Source of the DNA: UBA2334 sp964396895
GTDB lineage: Bacteria > Pseudomonadota > Gammaproteobacteria > Burkholderiales > Burkholderiaceae_C
Reading direction: 5' to 3'
DNA length: 64,000 bases
Assembly: GCA_964396895.1 (NCBI GenBank)
Contig: CAYNGJ010000011.1
Span: 62,001-126,000, forward strand
Each line of letters opens with the position of its first letter. Position 1 is the stretch's first letter. This document shows positions 8,424-18,724 of the stretch, one piece after another. A program made the translations under genes and the position numbers. The notes under the pieces were generated by a model that did no database searches, was not told where the DNA came from, and saw only the letters and a program-made list of their open reading frames with translations.

Positions 8424-9943
8424 GAGAGATCCTGCCGAGTCACACGCAGCAACTCTTCGAGGGTGGTCTTGCCTGCCAACACCATGTCAATGCCGTGCGC
8501 CGTCATCGTCGTGACGCCTTCCGCCATCGCCACGCGCTGTATGGCTTCGGCACTACCACGGGCCAAGATGACCTCCTTGATTGCGTTGGTGACCGGCAAA
8601 AATTCGTACACGCCCGCACGCCCTCTGAATCCCGAGTGCCCACACTCCACACACCCTTTGCCGTGCCACAAATGATCTACATGCCCCACCGTTGGCGACA
8701 ATTGCTTTAAAAGCGCCACATCCGAAGAAGCAGGGGGCACTTCCTCTTTGCAGTGGTGACAGATCAACCGAACAAGTCGTTGAGCAACCACCATCACCAC
8801 CGATGATGCAATCAGATACCCCTCCACATCCATGTCCATCAGACGGTGGAAAGCACTGAACGAGTCATTGGTGTGAAGCGTTGACAAGACCAGATGACCT
8901 GTCAGCGCGGACTGAATGGCAATATGCGCTGTTTCTGTATCTCGAATTTCCCCAATCAAAATCACATCCGGATCCTGACGAACGATAGAGCGCAAAGCGG
9001 ATGGAAAGTTCAAACCGATGGCTGATTTGACTTGAATTTGATTGACGCCCTCGATCTGATACTCCACCGGATCTTCAACCGTGATGATCTTGCGGGAAGC
9101 CACATTCAGTCGCTTCAACGCTGCATACAGCGTGGTTGTTTTTCCGCTACCTGTGGGACCAGTCACCAGCACCATGCCATGCGGCTGCGCAATCGCACCG
9201 TTCATCAGGGCGAGTCCACGGGCGTCAAGACCAAGGTGGTCAATGTCCAGTGTTCCCGGTCCCTGCTCAAGCAGTCGGATGACCATACTTTCACCATATA
9301 CGGTCGGAACGGTGGACACCCGTAAGTCCACCATCCTGCCGTGCAGCTCAAATTTTGCACGTCCATCTTGCGGCAACCGCCGCTCAGCGATGTTCATGTG
9401 CGCGCGGATTTTCAGGTGAGAAATGGTCGGCATGTACATTGAGCGCGCCGCTCGCTCTTGCTCAACGAGCAATCCATCAATGCGCGCCCGCACACGGAAA
9501 GACTCTTTCGACACCTCGAAGTGCAGGTCAGATGCACCACTGGACAGCGCCCGACCCAACTGCGTCTGCACAAATTTGACGACGGGCGCATCCTCTGCCA
9601 GCTGCTTCAGGACAGACAAGTCGTCATCAGCGTCCACGCCTGCGTCGCTTTCGTCGGAAGCCTTCACCACCAGGGATTCATCGATGTTGCCGTACACCGC
9701 CACAATGGCCACGGACAGATCCAGGTCCGGACATGACACCAAATCCAGCGATTGACCCAGCTTTTGCTCAGCAGCGTCAATCGCTGCGAAGTTGACCCGA
9801 CTCCCCAGCAGGGCCACCACACGGCCGCTCGGTTCAGTGGCAATTAACACCTGATGCGCCTGCATGAAACTCGGATCAAGTCCCTTCACTGGTTTCAAGC
9901 CCGTGATATCTGTGGGGATCGTTGAAAAGTTAGTGACTGACAT
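8420..9943 (-). CDS. gspE: Type II secretion ATPase GspE
   Basis: This is the cytoplasmic hexameric ATPase that powers pseudopilus assembly. Visible features are a divergent N-terminal GspL-binding domain, Walker A GPTGSGKT near residue 262, an Asp box/Walker B with ILIGEIRDTETA, and a four-cysteine zinc motif (CHHC ... CVEC) near the C-terminus. All are diagnostic of GspE/PilB. The chosen ATG at 9943 gives 507 residues; an in-frame ATG at 9997 would add 18, and neither has a strong ribosome binding site. It is the first secretion gene and follows the glycosyltransferase stop by only 61 nt, so it may share the sugar operon transcript. Confidence 0.95.
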   Translation of the reverse strand: MSVTNFSTIPTDITGLKPVKGLDPSFMQAHQVLIATEPSGRVVALLGSRVNFAAIDAAEQKLGQSLDLVSCPDLDLSVAIVAVYGNIDESLVVKASDESDAGVDADDDLSVLKQLAEDAPVVKFVQTQLGRALSSGASDLHFEVSKESFRVRARIDGLLVEQERAARSMYMPTISHLKIRAHMNIAERRLPQDGRAKFELHGRMVDLRVSTVPTVYGESMVIRLLEQGPGTLDIDHLGLDARGLALMNGAIAQPHGMVLVTGPTGSGKTTTLYAALKRLNVASRKIITVEDPVEYQIEGVNQIQVKSAIGLNFPSALRSIVRQDPDVILIGEIRDTETAHIAIQSALTGHLVLSTLHTNDSFSAFHRLMDMDVEGYLIASSVVMVVAQRLVRLICHHCKEEVPPASSDVALLKQLSPTVGHVDHLWHGKGCVECGHSGFRGRAGVYEFLPVTNAIKEVILARGSAEAIQRVAMAEGVTTMTAHGIDMVLAGKTTLEELLRVTRQDLS

Positions 9944-10004
9944 GCGGAGACGAAAATGAGTGGGGAGTGTAGTCGCTTGGCGCTGGGCGCCAAACATGAA
10001 GGAA

Positions 10005-10979
10005 TCAACGCAGATGCAAGCTCAGACCGTCTTTGATACCTGCAAACATGGTTTTGGCATAAGCCCATCTGTTTGGACCACACACCAAGTAGAAGCCCAT
10101 TTTCAACACCAGTCGATAGGCGGAAACGCACCGCCAATTCCAAGGAATCCAGCGTTGCCGATACAAGGCAATGCCATTTCGGACGTGGAAATACAGCCTT
10201 GATGGCGCATGAACCCTGAAGTTGCGCCCAAAATGGTTCACCAATTCGTGGCCGATGGTGTGCTCCATGCGCGCGTCCCACGCGCCAAGCACACACCACC
10301 CGGCATGACGGGCCCTCAAACACCATTCAACATCCACAAAATCCACGAACAACGCCTCGCGCATCGCCCCAACACTTTGCCACGCTTGCCGGCGTATGAG
10401 ACAACCGGAAGCGATCAGGTGATCCACCTCGGTGCTGGGCTCCCGGAGATGCCTGGTCAATCTGCTCAGTGACAAACCGTCCACCCAGACGAAAGGACTG
10501 CTCACACCCTCTGACCGTGGGTCTGAGTAGTGGGCGCCCACTGCGGCCGCCGACGGCGATCGATTCATCACCTGCCGCAATTGCACCACCATGTCGGGTG
10601 CCGGCACGCTGTCATGATCCATTAGCAAGGCTGCGTCACACCCCATGGCCCACACCAAGGTCAGCCCCGCATTTTGAGCATGTGCCACCCCTTGATTGCA
10701 GTCGAAACTTACCAACTGCACACCCAACTCTGTGGCCAGGCCGCTGAGAGAGGGCTGAGACCCGTTGTCGATCCAAATGATGACCGATACCTGTGGCTTC
10801 AGGGCCGCTGTCTGAGCCCTCAGCAAGTGAAGGTCAGGGTTGTAGGTGACAACCACACACCCAACAGATTGAATCATCGCCACCTCTGGCGCACTGTGCA
10901 CATTCGTGCCAGGCCCAGGCATCACAGTGTCGGGGTCTGCCATTGCCTGTACCAAAGAGTAAGAGGAGGGCCGTTTCAT
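10005..10979 (-). CDS. Family 2 glycosyltransferase, rhamnosyltransferase-like
   Basis: A GT-A fold glycosyltransferase of 324 residues. The N-terminal block GCVVVTYNPDL, a nucleotide-binding IDNGSQPSL stretch, and the metal-binding LLMDHDSVPAPD (DxD-like) are all present, with the VDVEWCLRARHAGW acceptor-side motif typical of rhamnosyltransferases such as RfbF. The operon with the dTDP-rhamnose genes supports rhamnose as donor, though the acceptor cannot be told. A GGGGGAG ribosome binding site precedes the ATG at 10979, which also overlaps the upstream glycosyltransferase stop by 4 nt. Confidence 0.85.
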   Translation of the reverse strand: MKRPSSYSLVQAMADPDTVMPGPGTNVHSAPEVAMIQSVGCVVVTYNPDLHLLRAQTAALKPQVSVIIWIDNGSQPSLSGLATELGVQLVSFDCNQGVAHAQNAGLTLVWAMGCDAALLMDHDSVPAPDMVVQLRQVMNRSPSAAAVGAHYSDPRSEGVSSPFVWVDGLSLSRLTRHLREPSTEVDHLIASGCLIRRQAWQSVGAMREALFVDFVDVEWCLRARHAGWCVLGAWDARMEHTIGHELVNHFGRNFRVHAPSRLYFHVRNGIALYRQRWIPWNWRCVSAYRLVLKMGFYLVCGPNRWAYAKTMFAGIKDGLSLHLR

Positions 10980-12112
10980 ACAGACGCTCCCCCTGTTGGC
11001 GCAACAAGCCGAACATCAGACCAGATCAAGGCCTCATAGTCACACGTCACCTTTGACCAAGAGTAATGCGCCTGCACGCGCTCAATATTGGCATTCCGCT
11101 TGGCCTGTCGAACGTTTGGGGCTTCGCCAGCCAAATCACCAAAGTGCGCCGCCAACTCCTGGACTGACCCGAAGTAACAGCCACCATCACCCAGTACCTC
11201 GCGGTTGAAAGGGTTGTCATGTGCAATGACCTGACATCCGCTGACCATGCTCTCCAGCAACGAGGGATTGGTCCCGCCCACAGAGTGGCCATGGACATAT
11301 GCCCTGGCACTACGGCGAAGCAAGTGAAGAAAAGCCGCATCGTAAATGGCACCCAGGAAGATCACTCGCTCACTGGCCAGTTGAGACAACCGCTCGCAGT
11401 ATGCCGTTGGCGCATGAACATCGCCAACCAGCACCAACGGCAACGCCCCTCCCCACAGGGCGTGTCCCTGGATGATTTCAGCCACGTGGTTCTCAGGCTC
11501 CATGCGCGCGATGACCAACAGGTAGCGTTCCGGCACAAGCCCTGCCGCGACCAGCGCTGCATCTGAAATGGGAGCAGGTGGCAATTCGGCTCCGTAGGCG
11601 ATGAAGCTGCAAGGTGCCCAGGAGGGGTAAAGCTCCTGATAGCGCATCTGAATGGCCTTGGCGTCCGCGATGACGCGGTTGGCTGACCAAGCCGACACCA
11701 TCTCCATGGTTCGCAAATACCGCCGGACCAGTGGACCCCATTTGCTGCGCGCCCACTCCAAGCCGTCCAGATTAATCCAAACAATGGCCCCACTGAGCCG
11801 GGGAATCCAACAAGCCCAAGCTGCACCATAGCCCAACATGTACACAAGGTCAAAACCCTTTCGTGCATTCCACAGGCACTGGACGTCGTACACAATCACA
11901 CTGGCCCTGCCGATGGGCCATGGTGACACATGTCGCACCCTAACACCCTGGCAATCCGAATCATGAACGGGTGTCCCTCTTTCAGCCTCGGCGTACACGG
12001 TGACCTCCATGCCGAGTTGCGTCAACCCAATGGCCAAGTGCTCCGCAAAAGTCTCAAAACCACCGTAGCGCGCAGGGATGCCTCGGGTGCCCAATATGGC
12101 CACCCGAGGCAT
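10976..12112 (-). CDS. Family 4 glycosyltransferase with DUF1972 domain
   Basis: The 378-residue GT-B enzyme begins with the DUF1972 signature VAILGTRGIPARYGGFETFA and ends with a glycosyltransferase 1 domain (LLVIARMEPEN, GHSVGGTNPSLLESM with the EX7E-type region). Members of this family are usually polysaccharide rhamnosyl- or other hexosyltransferases. I chose the ATG at 12112; an in-frame TTG at 12142 would overlap rfbC by 4 nt but adds residues not seen in relatives. It sits directly after rfbC and is coupled to the family 2 enzyme. Confidence 0.85.
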   Translation of the reverse strand: MPRVAILGTRGIPARYGGFETFAEHLAIGLTQLGMEVTVYAEAERGTPVHDSDCQGVRVRHVSPWPIGRASVIVYDVQCLWNARKGFDLVYMLGYGAAWACWIPRLSGAIVWINLDGLEWARSKWGPLVRRYLRTMEMVSAWSANRVIADAKAIQMRYQELYPSWAPCSFIAYGAELPPAPISDAALVAAGLVPERYLLVIARMEPENHVAEIIQGHALWGGALPLVLVGDVHAPTAYCERLSQLASERVIFLGAIYDAAFLHLLRRSARAYVHGHSVGGTNPSLLESMVSGCQVIAHDNPFNREVLGDGGCYFGSVQELAAHFGDLAGEAPNVRQAKRNANIERVQAHYSWSKVTCDYEALIWSDVRLVAPTGGASV

Positions 12113-12138
12113 ACGTCCAGCCTTGGCTGCGAGCGGAC

Positions 12139-12687
12139 TCAAAAGGTGTCAGCCTTGTCCAAGCATGGTGCCACCGCGTCTTTGGCCGACAGCTGAGGTG
12201 GCGTGCCCACATCGGGCCAGACGATGTCAATGGCTGGATCATTCCAGGCCAGCGACCGGTCATGGCTGGGGGCATAGTAGTCCGTGGTTTTGTACAAAAA
12301 ATCCGCCGTGTCGGTCAGCGTCAGAAAGCCATGGGCAAAGCCGGGCGGTATCCAGAACTGGCGGTGGTTGTCCTCGCTCAGTTCCACGCCCACCCATTGG
12401 CCGAAGGTGGGGGAACTGTGGCGAATGTCCACCGCCACGTCGAACACGGCACCGCGCACACAGCGCACCAGCTTGCCCTGGGCGTGCGGGGGCAGCTGGT
12501 AGTGCAGCCCACGCAGCACGCCTAGGCTGCTGCGGCTGTGGTTGTCTTGCACAAAGTGCACGTCCAAACCCGTGGCTTGGGCAAAGGTCTGCTGGTTGTA
12601 GCTTTCGCTGAAGAACCCCCGTGCGTCGCCAAACACCTTGGGCTCCAGGATGAGCACATCGGGAATGCGGGTTGGAATGACGTTCAT
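12139..12687 (-). CDS. rfbC: dTDP-4-dehydrorhamnose 3,5-epimerase
   Basis: This enzyme converts dTDP-4-dehydro-6-deoxy-glucose to the L-lyxo epimer, the third step of dTDP-L-rhamnose synthesis. The 182-residue cupin contains VFGDARGFFSESYN, the catalytic-region VQDNHSRSSLGVLRGLHYQ, and FWIPPGFAHGFLTL, all canonical for RfbC/RmlC. The start overlaps the rfbA stop by 4 nt. Confidence 0.97.
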   Translation of the reverse strand: MNVIPTRIPDVLILEPKVFGDARGFFSESYNQQTFAQATGLDVHFVQDNHSRSSLGVLRGLHYQLPPHAQGKLVRCVRGAVFDVAVDIRHSSPTFGQWVGVELSEDNHRQFWIPPGFAHGFLTLTDTADFLYKTTDYYAPSHDRSLAWNDPAIDIVWPDVGTPPQLSAKDAVAPCLDKADTF

Positions 12688-13607
12688 TTCAATGTACCCT
12701 CCTTCAGCAACCTGAGCATGTACTGCCCGTACCCGCTCTTGGCCAAGGGCCGTGCGAGTTGTTCAAACTGGGCATCTGCAATGAAGCCATTGCGCCAAGC
12801 AATTTCCTCCGGGCACGCAATCTTCAAGCCTTGGCGGTGTTCCAGCGTGGCAATGAACTGACCCGCCTCCAGCAAGCTGTCGTGGGTCCCCGTGTCCAGC
12901 CAGGCGTAACCGCGCTGCATGATCTGCACCGTGAGCTGCCCGCTGTCCAGGTAAGCCTGGTTGACGCTGGTGATTTCCAGTTCGCCCCGGGCACTGGGTT
13001 GCACGGCTTTGGCAATGTCCACCACCTGGTTGTCGTAAAAGTACAGGCCGGTGACGGCGTAGTTGCTTTGGGGCTGTTGGGGCTTTTCTTCGATGCTGGT
13101 GGCTTTGCCAGTCTCGTCAAAGGCCACCACGCCGTAGCGCTCGGGGTCGTTCACGTGGTAGGCAAACACGGTGGCACCGCTGGGTTGCCTGTCGGCACCG
13201 GCCAGCAGGTTGTGCAGGTCGTGACCGTAGAAAATGTTGTCCCCCAGCACCAGGGCGCTGGGGTGGTTGCCAATGAATTGTTCGCCAATGATGAAGGCCT
13301 GGGCCAAACCGTCTGGGCTGGGCTGCACGGCGTAGCTCAGGTTCATGCCCCACTGGTTGCCGTCGCCCAGCAGTTGCTGGAAGCGCGGGGTGTCTTGCGG
13401 CGTGCTGATGATGAGCACGTCGCGGATGCCCGCCAGCATGAGGGTGCTGAGGGGGTAGTAAATCATGGGTTTGTCGTACACCGGCAGCAGTTGTTTGCTG
13501 ATGGCCAGCGTGGCCGGGTGCAGGCGGGTGCCTGAACCTCCCGCGAGGATGATGCCTTTGCGGCTGGTGGTGGGTGTGATCATGGGGCTCCCTGTCTGTT
13601 GACTCAT
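12684..13607 (-). CDS. rfbA: Glucose-1-phosphate thymidylyltransferase
   Basis: This enzyme makes dTDP-glucose from dTTP and glucose-1-phosphate. The nucleotide-binding KGIILAGGSGTRLHPAT block, YDKPMIYYPLSTLMLAGI, and VLGDNIFYGHDL are all those of RmlA. The 307-residue length is about 15 more than usual because of an N-terminal extension; an alternative ATG at 13583 (MITPTTSRKG) would remove most of it. Start and stop both overlap neighbours by 4 nt. Confidence 0.97.
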   Translation of the reverse strand: MSQQTGSPMITPTTSRKGIILAGGSGTRLHPATLAISKQLLPVYDKPMIYYPLSTLMLAGIRDVLIISTPQDTPRFQQLLGDGNQWGMNLSYAVQPSPDGLAQAFIIGEQFIGNHPSALVLGDNIFYGHDLHNLLAGADRQPSGATVFAYHVNDPERYGVVAFDETGKATSIEEKPQQPQSNYAVTGLYFYDNQVVDIAKAVQPSARGELEITSVNQAYLDSGQLTVQIMQRGYAWLDTGTHDSLLEAGQFIATLEHRQGLKIACPEEIAWRNGFIADAQFEQLARPLAKSGYGQYMLRLLKEGTLK

Positions 13608-14559
13608 TGGATTTCAGCCAGCATGCGGTCCACCCCCTGCTGCCAGGTGGGCAAGGTCAGGCCAAACGCCGCTTGAAGCTTGTCGGTGTTCAGGCGCGAG
13701 TTGTGCGGGCGCTTGGCGGCCGTGGCAAAGGCGCTGGAGGGCACGGGCGCGACCTCCTTGACGGCAAAATTTGCAGCAAACTTTCCTTTCCCACCAATCG
13801 CCAGGACATGATTGGCATAGTCAAACCACGTGGTTTCACCGCTTGCCACCAAATGGTAGATGCCGGACGGCTTGCCCGCTCCCCCAGCGCTGGCGGCTGT
13901 GCCCTGCCCGGTCACCCGGTCCATGGCAGACCCCATCACTTGGCGAATGGCGTGCGCGGTCACATCGGCAATCAAATCCGCCCCGGTGGGCGCGCCAAAC
14001 TGGTCGTTGATGACGGTGAGGCGTTCGCGCTCTTTGGCCAGCTTCAGCATGGTTTTGGCGAAGTTTCCGCCGCGCGCGGCGTACACCCAGCTGGTGCGAA
14101 AGATGAGGTGCTGGCAGCCACTGACGGCAATGGCCTGCTCGCCTTCCAGCTTGGTTTGACCGTACACGCTCAAGGGGCCGGTGGCATCGGCCTCGGCCCA
14201 GGGTCGGGTACCACTGCCGTTGAAGACGTAGTCGGTGCTGTAGTGCACCAGCCAGGCGCCCATGGCCGCGGCCTCGCGCGCCAGCACGCCGGGGGCCAGG
14301 GCGTTCAGGGTGCGGGCGAGGTCGGGCTCGCTCTCGGCCTTGTCCACGGCGGTGTGGGCGGCGGCGTTGACGATGACGTCGGGGCGCAGGTGGCGCACGG
14401 TGGCGGCCAGGCCTTCGAGGTTGGTCAGGTCACCACACAGCACCTGGCCATCGGGGGCGATGCCACCCGCGCGGTCAAGCGCCACCACGTGGCCCAGGAC
14501 ACTGAGGCTGCGTTGCAGCTCCCAGCCGACTTGGCCGTTTTTGCCCAGCAGCAGGATGT

Positions 14560-14563
<4 letters not shown>
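13604..14563 (-). CDS. rfbD: dTDP-4-dehydrorhamnose reductase
   Basis: This enzyme reduces the 4-keto group to give dTDP-L-rhamnose, the final step of the pathway. The product has the Rossmann motif LLGKNGQVGWEL, the VNAAAHTAVDKAE stretch, and the catalytic-region HYSTDYVFNGSG, followed by YGQTKLEGEQA with the YxxxK pair. Its 319 residues exceed the usual ~300 because of a less conserved, lower-GC segment around residues 235-270 (ANHVLAIGGKGKFAANF). It lies in the middle of the rfbBDAC set. Confidence 0.96.
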
Positions 14564-15657
<1,094 letters not shown>

Positions 15658-15744
15658 GTTGCTGATAAAGGTAGTACCGCCTGCGCGGTGAGGGGCCGCA
15701 CCGGCCCTGCCAACCAGCGATTATCTCAGGCGCCCAGCGCCAAG

Positions 15745-17742
15745 TCAGAAGTGGATGCCCCGCATCATCTGCTGCATGGCCACGGCTTCGGGCGAGAGCT
15801 GGGGTTTGGCCCCCTTGTCGCCCTTGGCCGCCGACGAGTCCGGGAACATGCGAAAACTCGTGTTCATGACGATTTGCGCGATGCGCGGCACCAGCGCGTG
15901 CAGCACCTGACCGGTGATACCCAGCCGCGTGGCGACCCGCACGGGTTTGTAGATGCAGGCCTGGGCAATCATGTCGCCCGCTTCTTCCGGCTCCAGCGTG
16001 GGCACGTTGTTGTAGATTTTGGTGGGCGCGATCATGGGGGTGCGCACCAGCGGCATGTTGATGGTGGTGAAGGTGATGCCCACATCGGCAAACTCGCTGC
16101 TGGCGCAGCGCGTCCAGGCATCCAGCGCGGCCTTGCTGGCCACGTAGGCCGAGAAGCGCGGCGCATTGGTCAGCACCCCAATGGAGCTGATGTTGACCAC
16201 ATGGCCCTTGCGCTTGGCCGCCATGCCGGGCAAAAAGCCCAGGGTCACCCGCAGGCTGCCAAAGTAGTTGAGCTGCATGGTGCGCTCGTAGTCGTGGAAG
16301 CGGTCGTAGCTGCCCTCGATGGCGCGGCGGATGCTGCGGCCCGCGTTGTTGATGAGGAAGTCCACCCCGCCATGGTCGGCAATGACCTGCTGCACAAAGC
16401 GGTCGCAGTCGGCCATGTCGGCGATGTCCACCGCGTAGGCGATGAAGCGGTGGCCTTTGGCTTCGGCCTCGGCGCAGGCTTCGTCCAGCTTGGCCTGGTC
16501 GCGCCCGCAGATGAGGGTGGTGGCGCCGGCCTCGGCAAACTTGTGCGCCGCCGCCAGGCCAATGCCCGAGCTGCCCCCCGTCACCAGCACCACCTTGCCG
16601 CCCACCGTGCCCTTGAGGCTGCGGTCAATGTGCAGGTCGGGGTCCAGGTGGCGCTCCCAGTAGTCCCACAGCCGCCAGGCGTAGTCGTGCAGGTTGGGGC
16701 AGACCACGCCGCTGCCCTTGAGCATGGCATCGGTCTCGCGCCGGTCAAACCGGGTGGGGTAGTTGACGAAGGTGAGGATGTCTTCTGGCAGCCCCAGGTC
16801 CTGCAGCACGGCGTTGCGCACACGGCGCACGGGGGCCAGCGCCATCAGGCCCTTTTTGACGCTTTTGGGGATGAAGCCCAGCAGCGCAGCATTGATGAAC
16901 AGGTTCATGCGCGGGGCGTGCGCGGCGCGGCTGAAAATGTCCAGCACGTCACCCACGCGGTAACCCACCGGGTCCACCAGGTGGAAGCAGCGGCTGGCGG
17001 TGGCGGGCTGGTGGCTGATGTGGTCCAGTGCGTTCACCACAAAGTCCACCGGCACGATGTTGATGCGCCCGCCCTCCAGCCCCACGCTGGGCATCCAGGG
17101 CGGCAATATCTGCCGCATGCGCTGGATGAGCTTGAAGAAGTAGTAGGGCCCGTCGATCTTGTCCATCTCGCCGGTGGTGCTGTCGCCCACCACCATGGCG
17201 GGGCGGTACACCGTCCAGGGCAGCTTGCACGCCTTGCGCACCACTTTTTCGCTCTCGTGCTTGGTCATGAAGTAGGGATGGTCCAGCCCCTCGGCTTCGT
17301 CAAACATGTCCTCGCGGAACACCCCTTCGTACAGGCCCGCCGCCGCGATGGACGACACATGGTGCACATGACCCGCCTCGATGGCCTGGGCAAACTCCAC
17401 CATGTGGCGCGTGCCCTCGATGTTGACGGCGGCCTGCGTGTCCTCGTCCGCCCCCAGGTCGTACACCGCCGCCAGGTGGTGCAAATGGGCGATGCGGCCC
17501 TTGAGGTGCCGGATGTCGGCGGCAGACACCCCCAGCTTCTGGCTCGTCAGGTCACCGTGCACAGGCACCGCACGGGCCTTGGCCTTGGCCGTGGTCAGGC
17601 CCCAGTGGTCATGCAAATCCGCCACTTTGCCGGCGCTTTGCGCACGGATCAGGAAATACACCGTGCTGCCTTTGCGCTCCAACAATTTTTTGACCAAGCG
17701 CTTGCCAATGAAGCCCGTGGCCCCCGTCACAAAATATTCCAT
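15745..17742 (-). CDS. Fatty acyl-CoA reductase, alcohol-forming (two-domain)
   Basis: This 665-residue protein matches the two-domain bacterial fatty acyl-CoA reductase family typified by the Marinobacter enzyme of wax ester synthesis. The N-terminal reductase domain has YFVTGATGFIG and an HHVSSIAAAGLY ... YFMTKHESEK active site (YxxxK). The C-terminal SDR domain has VLVTGGSSGIGLAA and YVASKAALDAW. Long stretches such as MQLNYFGSLR and NISSIGVLTNAPRFS are, from memory, near-identical to that family. Established members reduce long-chain acyl-CoA to fatty alcohol with NADPH. The start at 17742 is 8 nt from an AGGAG site; an ATG six bases upstream is too close. A WS/DGAT gene lies 4 kb away, completing wax ester synthesis. 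Confidence 0.9.
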   Translation of the reverse strand: MEYFVTGATGFIGKRLVKKLLERKGSTVYFLIRAQSAGKVADLHDHWGLTTAKAKARAVPVHGDLTSQKLGVSAADIRHLKGRIAHLHHLAAVYDLGADEDTQAAVNIEGTRHMVEFAQAIEAGHVHHVSSIAAAGLYEGVFREDMFDEAEGLDHPYFMTKHESEKVVRKACKLPWTVYRPAMVVGDSTTGEMDKIDGPYYFFKLIQRMRQILPPWMPSVGLEGGRINIVPVDFVVNALDHISHQPATASRCFHLVDPVGYRVGDVLDIFSRAAHAPRMNLFINAALLGFIPKSVKKGLMALAPVRRVRNAVLQDLGLPEDILTFVNYPTRFDRRETDAMLKGSGVVCPNLHDYAWRLWDYWERHLDPDLHIDRSLKGTVGGKVVLVTGGSSGIGLAAAHKFAEAGATTLICGRDQAKLDEACAEAEAKGHRFIAYAVDIADMADCDRFVQQVIADHGGVDFLINNAGRSIRRAIEGSYDRFHDYERTMQLNYFGSLRVTLGFLPGMAAKRKGHVVNISSIGVLTNAPRFSAYVASKAALDAWTRCASSEFADVGITFTTINMPLVRTPMIAPTKIYNNVPTLEPEEAGDMIAQACIYKPVRVATRLGITGQVLHALVPRIAQIVMNTSFRMFPDSSAAKGDKGAKPQLSPEAVAMQQMMRGIHF

Positions 17743-17907
17743 GTGCATGACTCCTGAAAAAGTGGGTGTCATTCTGCCGATGGATGCGCTCAGGGGCTTC
17801 CGAACAAACCCGGGTGAGGCATCGACGCACGCCCCTAGATCGCTAGTTGCCCACACCTAAACACACGCAGCCCCTCTGCGTACAGTGAAAACACACCGGC
17901 CAAGCTG

Positions 17908-17920
17908 GACCAGATTGGTC
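17908..17920. promoter_or_regulatory. Inverted repeat in the FAR-phasin divergent region
   Basis: GACCA-GAT-TGGTC is a short dyad in the 227-nt gap between the divergently transcribed reductase and phasin genes, about 50 nt before the phasin start. It lies inside a wider imperfect dyad flanked by GGCCA and TGGCC. Such symmetry would suit a TetR-type operator, and a TetR gene lies 2 kb downstream, but that link is only an inference. Confidence 0.35.
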
Positions 17921-17969
17921 AAGACTGGCCACCACCCCTATCATCTTCACACCCTACCCGGAGGACCCC

Positions 17970-18581
17970 ATGGTCAAAAAACTGCAGAAAATCAGCGCCA
18001 AAAAATCCAGCGACACCACCAGCCCCTTGGCGGGAGCGGTCAAAGAATCGGCTCAGCAAATCTGGCTGGCAGGTTTGGGCGCATTCGCCAAAGCCCAACA
18101 GGAAGGCACCAAGGCCTTTGAAAGCCTGGTCAAAGAAGGTCTGTCCGTCCAGCGCAAAACCCAGGCAGTGGCTGAAGAGCGCATCACCGATGCCACCAGC
18201 CGCATGACCAGCATGGCCAACGACATCAGCACCAAGGCCAGCGGCCAGTGGGACAAGCTGGAGAGCATTTTTGAAGACCGCGTGGCCCGCACACTGAACA
18301 AGCTGGGTGTGCCCTCGGCCCAGGACATCGATGCGCTGATTGCCCGCATCGACGAACTCAACCGCAACGTGCAAAAGCTGCAGCCCAAAACCGCCACCAA
18401 GGTCGCCGCACCCAAGACCGAGGCCGCCCCGCCTGCCACCAAGCGCCCAGCCGCCAAAAAGGCCCCCCCCCGCACAGCCACACCCGTGGCCGCCAAGCGC
18501 CCCGCCACCAAAAGGATCGTAAAGGCCCAGACTCCAGCGGCTGACGCACCAGCTGTGGACACACCCACCACAGCAGCCTGA
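17970..18581 (+). CDS. Phasin family granule-associated protein
   Basis: A 203-residue protein of the PhaF/PhaI-like granule-associated family. The N-terminal half is an amphipathic helical phasin domain (QIWLAGLGAFAKAQQEG is the characteristic motif, then EDRVARTLNKLGVPSAQDI). The C-terminal third is a Lys/Ala/Pro-rich histone H1-like tail with repeated AAKKAP/AAKRPATK units. In PhaF such a tail binds DNA and helps segregate granules. Here it may coat PHA or neutral-lipid inclusions, as the neighbours encode wax ester enzymes. A GGAGG ribosome binding site lies upstream. Confidence 0.85.
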   Translation: MVKKLQKISAKKSSDTTSPLAGAVKESAQQIWLAGLGAFAKAQQEGTKAFESLVKEGLSVQRKTQAVAEERITDATSRMTSMANDISTKASGQWDKLESIFEDRVARTLNKLGVPSAQDIDALIARIDELNRNVQKLQPKTATKVAAPKTEAAPPATKRPAAKKAPPRTATPVAAKRPATKRIVKAQTPAADAPAVDTPTTAA

Positions 18582-18605
18582 CCGCTGCGCCATCCCCTCC
18601 CCCCA

Positions 18606-18655
18606 GGCCGCTCACGGCGGGCACCCTCCCCGGTGCCCACCCGCTGTGAGCGGCC
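18606..18655 (+). terminator. Long stem-loop after the phasin gene
   Basis: GGCCGCTCAC at 18606-18615 pairs perfectly with GTGAGCGGCC at 18646-18655. The stem continues inward through GGGCACC/GGTGCCC with one bulge. It is followed by TTGT rather than a long T-run, so it may be a weak terminator or an RNA-stabilising structure for the phasin transcript. Confidence 0.55.
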
Positions 18656-18664
18656 TTGTCACGA

Positions 18665-18699
18665 CGGGCTGTCGTGCTGCGATGCAGCATGACAGCCCG
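18665..18699 (+). terminator. Second stem-loop before the patatin gene
   Basis: CGGGCTGTCGTGCTGC pairs with GCAGCATGACAGCCCG over 16 bp with one G-T wobble and a 3-nt loop. It comes 9 nt after the previous hairpin and 26 nt before the patatin start. No T-run follows. Its position argues against the longer in-frame start at 18656 for the patatin gene. Confidence 0.5.
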
Positions 18700-18724
18700 C
18701 AGGAGCACCCTACACTTGCCCAGC

